Shown here one piece after another: positions 51,440-59,268 of a DNA stretch of 64,000 nt. The notes below the pieces were generated by a model. It searched no databases, was not told the origin of the DNA, and was given only the letters and a program-made list of their open reading frames with translations. Where the stretch lies: positions 11,495 to 75,494 of the forward strand of contig JAOZTN010000002.1 in NCBI GenBank assembly GCA_029942245.1. The letters are read 5' to 3'. Source of the stretch: B18-G4 sp003648575. GTDB taxonomy: Bacteria; Bacteroidota; Bacteroidia; Bacteroidales; B18-G4. The stretch's first letter is position 1, and every line of letters starts with the position of its first letter. The translations under genes were made by a program, and so were the position numbers.

Positions 51440-54301
51440 CTATTTTTTCTGCAGTTTTTTAACACGTTTTTTAGCATTAAAATGGCCTGCATTTACTTCT
51501 GCTTCTCCTAATTCATCTACTTCTACGTTGAACGATTGCCATCTGTTACCAATACAGATCATTCGGCATTCGTTGTCAACCATGGGGCAGTCACACACAC
51601 CATAGGCTTTTTCGATGATCTTCCGCTGCCGTATCTGATGAAACTTGCTGGATCCTGTTGCAGTGCTTCCGCTTGGTGGTCGTGCTACCAGTCTGAGTTC
51701 GAGTGAAGTAAAGTGCAATCTAAGGAATGGCCAGGCTCCCATATTCACAGGTTCTTCCTGTACCCATACCCAATCTTCGACAGGTGAATATTTTTCGATG
51801 ATTCCCCTGATCTGTGTCATTGGCAAGGGAAACAATTGTTCGATCCTGATAATAGCTGTATCTTCTCTATTCTCTTTTTGTTTCTCCTCCAGGAGATCAT
51901 AATAAACTTTTCCGTTGCAAAAGATCACCCTTTTAACCTTCTTGGGATCGGAACCATCTTCAATGATTTCCTTAAAGCCAGCTTTTGTGAAGTCATCCAG
52001 GGGCGAAACACAGGCAGGGTGCCTGAGCAGGCTTTTAGGTGTGAAGATGATCAGGGGTTTCCGGAACTCACGCTTGAGCTGCCTGCGAAAGGCATGGAAG
52101 AGGTTGGCTGGTGTGGTGGGATTGATCACCTGCATATTGTCTTCTGCACATAGTGACAGAAAGCGTTCCATGCGTGCACTGGAATGTTCAGGACCTTGAC
52201 CCTCATACCCATGGGGCAGAAGTACCACCAGGTCGTTCATTACATTCCACTTGTCTTCAGCACTGCTGATAAACTGGTCGAAGATGATCTGTCCGCCATT
52301 GGCGAAATCGCCGAACTGTGCTTCCCAGATGGTGAGTGCATATGGAGATGTTAATGCAAATCCATACTCAAAACCCAGTACACCATATTCTGAGAGGGAG
52401 CTGTTGTATATTTCAATCTTTGCCTGCTCTTTGCTGATATGATTGAGGGGCAGGTATTCTTTCTCTGAATCCTCCACCTTCAGCACTGCATGCCTGTGGG
52501 AAAAAGTACCACGGGCTACATCTTGTCCGCTGAGCCTGATAGGGATGCCTTCATTCAACAGGCTTCCGTAGGCCAGTAGTTCACCCATGGCCCAATCGAG
52601 CATGCCGGTTTTTTCTAACATTTCCAACCTGTTCTCCTGCAAACGTACCAGCTTCCTGAAAAGCTTTTCATCGGCAGGCAACGAACAAATTTGTTTTCCT
52701 ATCTTCAGCAGTTCGGATTTTTTTACTCCTGTCTCCGGCGAATAGTCAAAATCCCTGGGGTTGGCCTTATGAATATCGTGCCAGCTTTGTTCAAGAAATG
52801 AGCCTATGCTGGCTTTCCCCATCTGTTTTGATTTTTCGAGGTCTGCCTCCAGCAAAGCATTGAAATTTTCATCAAAGGCTTTTGCCTCTTCAGCCTTTAT
52901 CGTTCCTTCCTGGATCAGCTTTTCGCTATAAATCTCCAGGGGGTTAGGATGCTTTTCAATGAGCTTGTAAAGGATGGGTTGGGTGAAGCGGGGTTCATCA
53001 CCTTCATTATGTCCGTATTTTCTGTAACAAAGCAGGTCGATGAATACATCCTTATGAAATTTTTGGCGGTACTCCATCGCCAGATTGATGGTATGCACAA
53101 GTGCTTCTACATCATCCCCGTTCACATGGAATACCGGGCTGAGTGTTGTTTTAGCTACATCGGTGCAATAGGTACTTGAGCGGGCATCCAGGTAGTTAGT
53201 GGTAAACCCGATCTGGTTATTGATAACCACATGTATGGTGCCGCCGGTACGGTAACCACTTAATTCCGACATCTGTAGGACTTCATAAACAATGCCCTGG
53301 CCTGCTATAGATGCATCACCATGTATCAGAATGGGAGCCAGGCGCTTATAATCGCCTTTATAATCTCTGTCGATACGGGCCCTCGCAATCCCCTCGACTA
53401 CAGGATCCACTGCTTCGAGGTGGGAAGGGTTGGGAGCAAGGGTAAGTTTCACTTCCTTATCGCCTGCCTTTCTGCTGGTGGTATATCCAAGGTGGTACTT
53501 CACATCTCCGAGGAGGTATTCTTCTTCGTATTCTGCCCCCTCAAATTCATGAAACAGGTTCTGGTAAGGCTTATGCATGAAGTTTGCCAGTACATTCAGC
53601 CGACCACGATGGGGCATGCCAATGATAAATTCTTTCAGGCCAAGTTTAGCCCCGGTATGTGTGATGGCATCTAAAGCCGGGATCAGCGACTCGGCCCCTT
53701 CCAGGGAAAAGCGCTTCTGCCCGGGAAATTTTTTATGAATAAATTTTTCGAATAAAACAGCCCTGCTGATCAACTTCAGGAACTCTTTCTTGTATTCCTT
53801 GTCGAAATCAGGTGTGTTGCAGCTTGATTCCATCCTTTTTTGCAGCCAATCAACGACTTCAGGGTGCCTGATATACATATATTCAGTTCCGATGGAACCA
53901 CAATATGTCTTTTCAAGGTTATCGATGATCTTTTCCAGTGTGGCCGGACCGATACCAATAACGTTCCCTGCCTGGTAAACGTTCTTCAGATCTGCTTCGG
54001 TAAATCCGAAGTTCTGATAATCGAGTGTAGGAGTGTACTTGCGCCGGGTCCTGACAGGGTTCGTCTGCGTAAACAGATGGCCCCGCTGCCGGTAAGCATT
54101 GATCAGGCTGAGCACCTTAAACTCTAAGGGGTATTCTTCCGCTGTAACCGGTTTGGGTTTATAATCTTCCCGGGCAAATTCAAAGCCTTCGAAAAAATGC
54201 CGCCAGTCCTCGGTAACGGATTGGGGATCGTTCAGAAAATCCTGGTATAGCTTATCTATAGTATCCGGATCAGAACTGTTGATAAAGGATTGTGTATCCA
54301 T
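51440..54301 (-). CDS. sucA: 2-oxoglutarate dehydrogenase E1 component
   Basis: A 953-residue thiamine-diphosphate E1 enzyme that decarboxylates 2-oxoglutarate in the citric acid cycle. The N-terminal SucA-type region (SFINSSDPDTIDKLYQDFL) is present. The active centre includes EGAESLIPALD and IGMPHRGRLNVLANF, and the ThDP motif HGDASIAGQGIVYE. The transketolase-like domain is followed by RLVARPPSGSTATGSSKFH. After this usual end the protein continues by about 53 residues with four cysteines (C903, C905, C912, C916) and a Lys-rich tail. The extension is unusual. It is first in the sucA-sucB-nadB unit. Confidence 0.95.
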   Translation of the reverse strand: MDTQSFINSSDPDTIDKLYQDFLNDPQSVTEDWRHFFEGFEFAREDYKPKPVTAEEYPLEFKVLSLINAYRQRGHLFTQTNPVRTRRKYTPTLDYQNFGFTEADLKNVYQAGNVIGIGPATLEKIIDNLEKTYCGSIGTEYMYIRHPEVVDWLQKRMESSCNTPDFDKEYKKEFLKLISRAVLFEKFIHKKFPGQKRFSLEGAESLIPALDAITHTGAKLGLKEFIIGMPHRGRLNVLANFMHKPYQNLFHEFEGAEYEEEYLLGDVKYHLGYTTSRKAGDKEVKLTLAPNPSHLEAVDPVVEGIARARIDRDYKGDYKRLAPILIHGDASIAGQGIVYEVLQMSELSGYRTGGTIHVVINNQIGFTTNYLDARSSTYCTDVAKTTLSPVFHVNGDDVEALVHTINLAMEYRQKFHKDVFIDLLCYRKYGHNEGDEPRFTQPILYKLIEKHPNPLEIYSEKLIQEGTIKAEEAKAFDENFNALLEADLEKSKQMGKASIGSFLEQSWHDIHKANPRDFDYSPETGVKKSELLKIGKQICSLPADEKLFRKLVRLQENRLEMLEKTGMLDWAMGELLAYGSLLNEGIPIRLSGQDVARGTFSHRHAVLKVEDSEKEYLPLNHISKEQAKIEIYNSSLSEYGVLGFEYGFALTSPYALTIWEAQFGDFANGGQIIFDQFISSAEDKWNVMNDLVVLLPHGYEGQGPEHSSARMERFLSLCAEDNMQVINPTTPANLFHAFRRQLKREFRKPLIIFTPKSLLRHPACVSPLDDFTKAGFKEIIEDGSDPKKVKRVIFCNGKVYYDLLEEKQKENREDTAIIRIEQLFPLPMTQIRGIIEKYSPVEDWVWVQEEPVNMGAWPFLRLHFTSLELRLVARPPSGSTATGSSKFHQIRQRKIIEKAYGVCDCPMVDNECRMICIGNRWQSFNVEVDELGEAEVNAGHFNAKKRVKKLQKK

Positions 54302-54323
54302 ATTGCTTGCGTGTGCGAGGGTG

Positions 54324-54331
54324 CAAAGGTA
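54324..54331 (-). promoter_or_regulatory. Promoter of the sucA operon
   Basis: The minus strand reads TACCTTTG, matching TAnnTTTG. A CTTG-like -33 element lies 19 bases upstream (54351-54354). The start codon is 23 bases downstream. Confidence 0.5.
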
Positions 54332-54400
54332 CGAATAATTAAGAATGGTTCAAGATAATATAGGTAACAAGCCAGGGGCTTTGAGGGTTCATTGCAACAT

Positions 54401-54433
54401 AAAAAAAGTCCTCCTGATTGCTCAGGAGAACTT
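54401..54433 (-). terminator. Terminator after the ferredoxin gene
   Basis: A stem (about 54406-54417 with 54422-54433, one mismatch) is followed on the minus strand by seven Ts. It separates the ferredoxin from sucA. Confidence 0.75.
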
Positions 54434-54465
54434 CTTTATGGATTAATCTTGTTTACAGATCGATA

Positions 54466-54633
54466 TTATTCCGGCTCGATAGCTTCTACCGGGCAAACAT
54501 CTGCGCATGAACCGCAGTCAGTGCATACGTCAGGGTCAATTACATAGATATCACCTTCTGAGATAGCCTCTACCGGACATTCGTCGATACAGGTTCCACA
54601 TGCAGTACAGTCGTCTGTGATTTTGTAAGCCAT
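54466..54633 (-). CDS. Small 2[4Fe-4S] ferredoxin
   Basis: A 55-residue ferredoxin of the bacterial type, with two CxxCxxCxxxCP motifs (CTACGTCIDECP and CTDCGSCADVCP). The start MAYKITDDCTAC at 54633 is chosen over an upstream Met (54684), because the longer form only adds a hydrophobic stretch not seen in such ferredoxins. It lies beside korAB, divergent from them by about 240 bases, and is the obvious electron acceptor for that enzyme. Confidence 0.94.
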   Translation of the reverse strand: MAYKITDDCTACGTCIDECPVEAISEGDIYVIDPDVCTDCGSCADVCPVEAIEPE

Positions 54634-54668
54634 AGTCTTATTTTTTAAGAATGATAAAAAGTTTTTTG

Positions 54669-54676
54669 CAAATATA
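54669..54676 (-). promoter_or_regulatory. Putative -7 element for the ferredoxin
   Basis: The minus strand reads TATATTTG, matching TAnnTTTG, 36 bases upstream of the start chosen at 54633. It lies within the extra codons of the longer ORF (from 54684), which supports the shorter start. Confidence 0.5.
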
Positions 54677-54844
54677 AAGCACATATTTATTACGATTTAC
54701 TTTAATGAAAAGGGAGTGCACTATTTATTCCAATTCTAAATAAATTACTTGCCATTCAATGGCTTGATTTACAGCTTAATGCAGATGTAAAAATTTGTGT
54801 TGAAAATTTGTTAATAATTGGTGATTGGAAACATATAAAACTTA

Positions 54845-54852
54845 TAACTTTG
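54845..54852 (+). promoter_or_regulatory. Putative -7 element for korAB
   Basis: TAACTTTG matches TAnnTTTG and lies 26 bases before the korA start. Confidence 0.5.
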
Positions 54853-54877
54853 CAGGGTTGTTTAACAATCTGGCACA

Positions 54878-56725
54878 ATGTCGAAAAAAACAAGTAAAGT
54901 AATTGAACTGGATGCAGTTGTTGTGAAGTTTGCCGGTGATTCAGGCGATGGCATGCAACTTAGCGGAAACCAGTTTTCGGATACTTCAGCCTTTGCTGGA
55001 AATGACCTTGCAACCTTCCCCGACTACCCATCTGAGATCCGTGCGCCACAGGGCACTATTGCCGGTGTGTCTGGTTTTCAGCTGCATATTGGGCATAAAG
55101 AGGTTGATACTCCTGGTGACCTTGCGGATGTACTGGTAGCACTTAATCCTGCTGCGCTTAAAGCAAATATGAAGTGGGTCAAGACCGGGGCTACCATAAT
55201 TATCGATATCGATAACTTCGATAACAAATATTATAAAAAGGCCGGCTATATCGAAGATCCCCTGGGAGATGGTTCGCTGGATGGATATAATGTTGTGAAG
55301 GCGCCGATATCTCAGTTGAGTAAAGCCACTGTGAAGGACCTTGGTGTGGATGCCAAATCTGCAGATCGAACCAAGAACCAGTTTGCCCTGGGCATACTTT
55401 ACTGGCTGTTCAATAAGGACCTGAAATTTGGAGAGGAATTTATCGATAGTAAGTTTGGCAGTAAGAACCCTTTGTTGGCTGAGGCCAATAAGAGGGTGCT
55501 GAGGTCGGGCTATAATTATGCTGAAACGGTAGAAGCACTTCGTACTACATACCAGATCAATCCAATCAAAAACCGCAAAGGAAGGTTCAAAAATATTACT
55601 GGCAACATAGCTACTGCCTGGGGCCTGATGGCTGCAGCAGAACGTGCCAACATGGAACTGTTTCTTGGTTCCTATCCCATTACTCCGGCCTCGGAGATCC
55701 TGCAGGAACTTTCCAAAATGAAGCATTTTGGAGTAAAAACTTTCCAGGCCGAGGATGAGATTGCCGGGATCAATTCTGCCATTGGTGCCAGTTTTGCCGG
55801 CGATTTTGCAGTAACGACTACTTCAGGACCGGGACTTGCCCTCAAAGGGGAAGCCATCGGACTGGCAGTGATCACGGAACTCCCGCTGGTGATTGTTAAT
55901 GTACAACGTGGTGGACCGGCAACAGGCTTGCCGACCAAACTTGAACAGTCGGATCTTATGCAGGCATTGTATGGCCGTAATGGCGAAAGCCCTTGTGTGG
56001 TTATCGCTGCCAGCACGCCTGCTAACTGCTTCCGCTATGCCTATGTAGCAAGTAAGATTGCCCTGGAACACATGACTCCGGTGATATTGCTGACTGATGG
56101 CTATCTGGCCAATGGATCAGAACTCTGGAATGTACCTGAGATTAAGAACTTACCCGATATCAATCCTCCATTTGTAGAAGATAATGTGGATTATCAGCCA
56201 TATGAGCGGAATCCCAAGAACCTGGCCAGATACTGGGCTTTGCCCGGACAGGAGGGCTTGCGTCATCGCATTGGCGGGCTGGAAAAGGAAGATGTAACCG
56301 GCAATGTGTCCCATAACCCTCTCAACCACGAATTAATGGTACATCTGAGGGAAGAAAAAGTACAGAAGGTTGCTGAGTTTATTCCTGAGCTGAAAGTCTC
56401 GGGCGAAGATAGCGGTGATCTGCTTATTGTTGGCTGGGGCGGTACATATGGTGCTCTCATCTCTGCTGTGAAAGACTTGCAGGAGACAGGAAAAAAGATA
56501 AGCCTTGCGCAGTTCAATTATATCATGCCGCTGCCTAAAAATACAGCTGAAGTATTTGGAAAGTTCAAGCGTATTGTTGTTTGCGAGATCAATCTCGGAC
56601 AATTCGCAAATTACCTGCGCATGCATCTTCCCGAGTTCAGTTACCAGCAATATAATAAAGTTCAGGGACTGCCATTCATGATCTCTGAACTCAAGGAAAA
56701 GTTCAATCAAATTCTGGAGGCATAA
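54878..56725 (+). CDS. korA: 2-oxoglutarate:ferredoxin oxidoreductase, fused gamma-alpha subunit
   Basis: A 615-residue protein with the gamma domain at the N-terminus (VKFAGDSGDGMQLSGNQF, about residues 13-30, and FPDYPSEIRAPQG). The alpha domain follows from about residue 230 (GNIATAWGLMAAAERANME, then LGSYPITPASEIL). The fused arrangement is the common 2-oxoacid:acceptor oxidoreductase form. With KorB it oxidises 2-oxoglutarate to succinyl-CoA and reduces ferredoxin, or runs in reverse. Substrate assignment to 2-oxoglutarate is by family likeness; another 2-oxoacid is possible. It lies 3 bases before korB. Confidence 0.92.
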   Translation: MSKKTSKVIELDAVVVKFAGDSGDGMQLSGNQFSDTSAFAGNDLATFPDYPSEIRAPQGTIAGVSGFQLHIGHKEVDTPGDLADVLVALNPAALKANMKWVKTGATIIIDIDNFDNKYYKKAGYIEDPLGDGSLDGYNVVKAPISQLSKATVKDLGVDAKSADRTKNQFALGILYWLFNKDLKFGEEFIDSKFGSKNPLLAEANKRVLRSGYNYAETVEALRTTYQINPIKNRKGRFKNITGNIATAWGLMAAAERANMELFLGSYPITPASEILQELSKMKHFGVKTFQAEDEIAGINSAIGASFAGDFAVTTTSGPGLALKGEAIGLAVITELPLVIVNVQRGGPATGLPTKLEQSDLMQALYGRNGESPCVVIAASTPANCFRYAYVASKIALEHMTPVILLTDGYLANGSELWNVPEIKNLPDINPPFVEDNVDYQPYERNPKNLARYWALPGQEGLRHRIGGLEKEDVTGNVSHNPLNHELMVHLREEKVQKVAEFIPELKVSGEDSGDLLIVGWGGTYGALISAVKDLQETGKKISLAQFNYIMPLPKNTAEVFGKFKRIVVCEINLGQFANYLRMHLPEFSYQQYNKVQGLPFMISELKEKFNQILEA

Positions 56726-56728
56726 ATC

Positions 56729-57760
56729 ATGGCTGAAGAAATCAAGACAGAACAACTACAGAATACCAAGGCTGATTTTAAAAGCGACCAGGTTGTAAAA
56801 TGGTGCGCGGGATGTGGCGACTTTGCCATCCTTTCGGCTATACAGAGCGCTCTTGTCGACAGCAACGTAAGGAAAGAAGATGTAGTCTTCGTTTCAGGGA
56901 TCGGATGTTCATCCAGGTTTCCGTATTATATGAATACGTATGGCTTTCACGGGCTTCATGGAAGGGGTGCTGCCGTCGCCTCCGGCCTGAAGGTAGCCAA
57001 CCCGAAGCTGGATGTGTGGCATATTACCGGTGATGGTGATAGCATGGCCATCGGTGGAAACCACTTTATCCATGCAGTGAGGCGGAACATCGACATGAAC
57101 ATCATCTTGTTCAATAACAAGATCTATGGCCTTACCAAAGGACAGTATTCGCCAACAACACCCCGTGGTAGCATCACTAAAACCTCGCCCGACGGAACCA
57201 TAGAAAATCCTTTCAAACCTGGTGAACTTTGTATGGGTGCACAGGGATCTTTCTTTGCCAGGGTGGTTGATACAGAACCTAAAAGGATGAGGGAAGTCTT
57301 TCTGGAAGCAACCAGGCATCGTGGCACATCGGTAGTAGAAGTACTGCAAAACTGCGTGATCTTCAACAACCGTATCCATTCAGAAATTACAGGTAAAGAG
57401 GTCAGGGATGATCATCAGATCCACCTCGAGCATGGAAAACCGATGATATTCGGTAAAGAAATGAATAAAGGCCTGGTACTGAAAGCTTCCAGGCTGGAAG
57501 TTGTGACCTTAGGTGAGAATGGGGTTAGTGAAGAAGACATACTTGTTCATGATGTTCATAATCCTGACGATACTACACATTATATGCTGGTGAGGATGAC
57601 CCTGCCGGAATATCCAGTGGCAACCGGAGTGATCCGCGCATGCGAATGTGTGAGTTCCTATGATGCTGAGCTTGAACTCCAGATGGAAAAGGCAAAAAAG
57701 AACAGCAACTTCAAATCTGTACAGGATCTTATGGAGGAAAAATCCTTCATAGTGGAATAG
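56729..57760 (+). CDS. korB: 2-oxoglutarate:ferredoxin oxidoreductase, beta subunit
   Basis: A 343-residue thiamine-diphosphate subunit. The family motif KWCAGCGDFAILSA is near residue 26, and the ThDP/Mg site is in ITGDGDSMAIGGNHFIHAVRRN (about residues 98-120) with FNNKIYGLTKGQYSPTT. It does not carry the ferredoxin-like domain of some homologues, which agrees with a separate ferredoxin nearby. It is the partner of korA. Confidence 0.93.
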   Translation: MAEEIKTEQLQNTKADFKSDQVVKWCAGCGDFAILSAIQSALVDSNVRKEDVVFVSGIGCSSRFPYYMNTYGFHGLHGRGAAVASGLKVANPKLDVWHITGDGDSMAIGGNHFIHAVRRNIDMNIILFNNKIYGLTKGQYSPTTPRGSITKTSPDGTIENPFKPGELCMGAQGSFFARVVDTEPKRMREVFLEATRHRGTSVVEVLQNCVIFNNRIHSEITGKEVRDDHQIHLEHGKPMIFGKEMNKGLVLKASRLEVVTLGENGVSEEDILVHDVHNPDDTTHYMLVRMTLPEYPVATGVIRACECVSSYDAELELQMEKAKKNSNFKSVQDLMEEKSFIVE

Positions 57761-57793
57761 AGCCCAGGCCACAACTTAGCTTAACAATCTTAT

Positions 57794-57801
57794 TATCTTT
57801 G
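57794..57801 (+). promoter_or_regulatory. Putative -7 element before tilS
   Basis: TATCTTTG matches TAnnTTTG, but it lies only 4 bases before the GTG start at 57806. If used, tilS mRNA would be leaderless or start within the gene. Transcription from korAB is also possible. Confidence 0.35.
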
Positions 57802-57805
57802 CTTT

Positions 57806-59125
57806 GTGATCGAGCAATTCAAATCCTTTGTGAAGGAACACTTATTGTGTTCTCAAAATGACAGCATACTAATGGCTGTAAGTGGCGGCATGGACTCCAT
57901 GGCTATGGCTGAGCTGTTTTCCCTGGCGGGATATGAATTCTCTTTTGTCCATTGCAATTTCAAGCTTCGGGGCAGAGAAGCGGATGTAGATGAAGCCTTC
58001 ATTATAGAGGCCGCGGAAAGATATGGTATTCAATGCTTCCACCGCTCTTTTGAAACAGCCAGGATTGCCGATGAGACCGGCAACTCAATTCAGATGGTGG
58101 CCCGTGACCTGCGCTATGCCTATTTTGAGGAGATCGCATCGGAGCATGGCTTTGATCATATAGCTACAGCACATCACCTTGACGATCAGATAGAAACATT
58201 TTTTATCAACCTGAGCCGCGGATGCGGCATTGCAGGCTTGCATGGTATCCCGATTAAAAACGGGAAGATCATCCGCCCCCTTATGTTTTCCTACAGAAAA
58301 GATATTGAAGGATTCGTCATTGGCAATAATGTTGCATTTCGTGAAGATAGCTCCAATAAGAGTTTGAAATATCAGAGAAATAAGATCAGGCACGAACTTC
58401 TGCCTGTCTTCCTCGAAATGAACCCATCCTTCCGTGAAGAAATGTCAGCCAATATCCAACGTCTTGCGGCCACAGAGGAAGTGTACAGGCAAGTTGTTGA
58501 ACTGGCAAGAAAAGAAGTTGTTGAATTACATGAAAATGAGATCAGACTTGATATTGCCAAATTGAAGATGTTTTCACCTGTATCACAGATATTGTATGAG
58601 CTTATTGCTGCTTTTGGCTACAAACAGGATGATATTGAAAAAATAATGCTTGCCCTGAACGGTATCCCGGGTAAAAAATTCCTGACTCAATCCCATCAGT
58701 TGGTCATTGACAGAAAGGAGATTCTGATATCATCCTTAAACAACACTATTGATGAGGAGGTGGAGATTTTTCTGGATTCTAAAGGGATTGATTCACCGCT
58801 TGCTTTATCATTTGTTGTTCATCCGGCAGAAGATTATAGCATTCCGACAGACAAGATGATTGCATCCCTTGACCTGGATGTATTGAGCTTCCCATTGCAA
58901 CTGCGTAAGTGGCGGCAGGGGGATTCCTTCATCCCGCTGGGGATGAAGAACCATAAAAAACTCAGCGATTTCTTTATCGATGAAAAGTTTTCCCTCCCGG
59001 AAAAAGAAAGAACCTGGATTCTCTGTTCTGGTGACAATATCGCTTGGATCCTTGGCCACCGCATCTCCGACCTGTTCAAAATCACAGAAAACACCGGCAC
59101 TGTTTACCAGATTAAAATTAGCTGA
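57806..59125 (+). CDS. tilS: tRNA(Ile)-lysidine synthase
   Basis: A 439-residue TilS, which puts lysidine on the CAU anticodon of tRNA-Ile so that it reads AUA. The PP-loop motif SGGMDS is at 26-31. A NNVAFREDSSNKSLKYQRNKIRHELLPVF segment is typical of the family. The C-terminal domain begins near residue 365 and has LRKWRQGDSFIPLGMKNHKKLSDFFIDEK. The start is GTG. It follows korB by 45 bases on the same strand. Confidence 0.95.
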   Translation: MIEQFKSFVKEHLLCSQNDSILMAVSGGMDSMAMAELFSLAGYEFSFVHCNFKLRGREADVDEAFIIEAAERYGIQCFHRSFETARIADETGNSIQMVARDLRYAYFEEIASEHGFDHIATAHHLDDQIETFFINLSRGCGIAGLHGIPIKNGKIIRPLMFSYRKDIEGFVIGNNVAFREDSSNKSLKYQRNKIRHELLPVFLEMNPSFREEMSANIQRLAATEEVYRQVVELARKEVVELHENEIRLDIAKLKMFSPVSQILYELIAAFGYKQDDIEKIMLALNGIPGKKFLTQSHQLVIDRKEILISSLNNTIDEEVEIFLDSKGIDSPLALSFVVHPAEDYSIPTDKMIASLDLDVLSFPLQLRKWRQGDSFIPLGMKNHKKLSDFFIDEKFSLPEKERTWILCSGDNIAWILGHRISDLFKITENTGTVYQIKIS

Positions 59126-59178
59126 TTTTAAAACCCGTACCCTGCACCCTGTGCCCTTAACCTGCTATCCCATTAACA
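59126..59178. repeat. Degenerate CCC-type heptamer run behind tilS
   Basis: After the tilS stop the bases can be read in sevens. The clearest are GTACCCT, GCACCCT and GTGCCCT (59137-59157), then TAACCTG and CTATCCC. This is a weaker array than the GTTACTG type but follows the same rule of position. Confidence 0.6.
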
Positions 59179-59241
59179 ATAATTATGTTAATAGCCCTTA
59201 AAATATAGCCTTCTAAGCTATCTACGTATATATATTTCTCG

Positions 59242-59249
59242 TATTTTTG
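59242..59249 (+). promoter_or_regulatory. Putative -7 element for dsbD
   Basis: TATTTTTG matches TAnnTTTG and lies 20 bases before the dsbD start. Confidence 0.45.
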
Positions 59250-59268
59250 CCCTTTCAAATTCAATTAC

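Noticed and set aside
54466..54684. Longer 72-residue ferredoxin start
   Set aside because: The extra N-terminus is hydrophobic and unlike small ferredoxins, and the promoter-like element falls within it.
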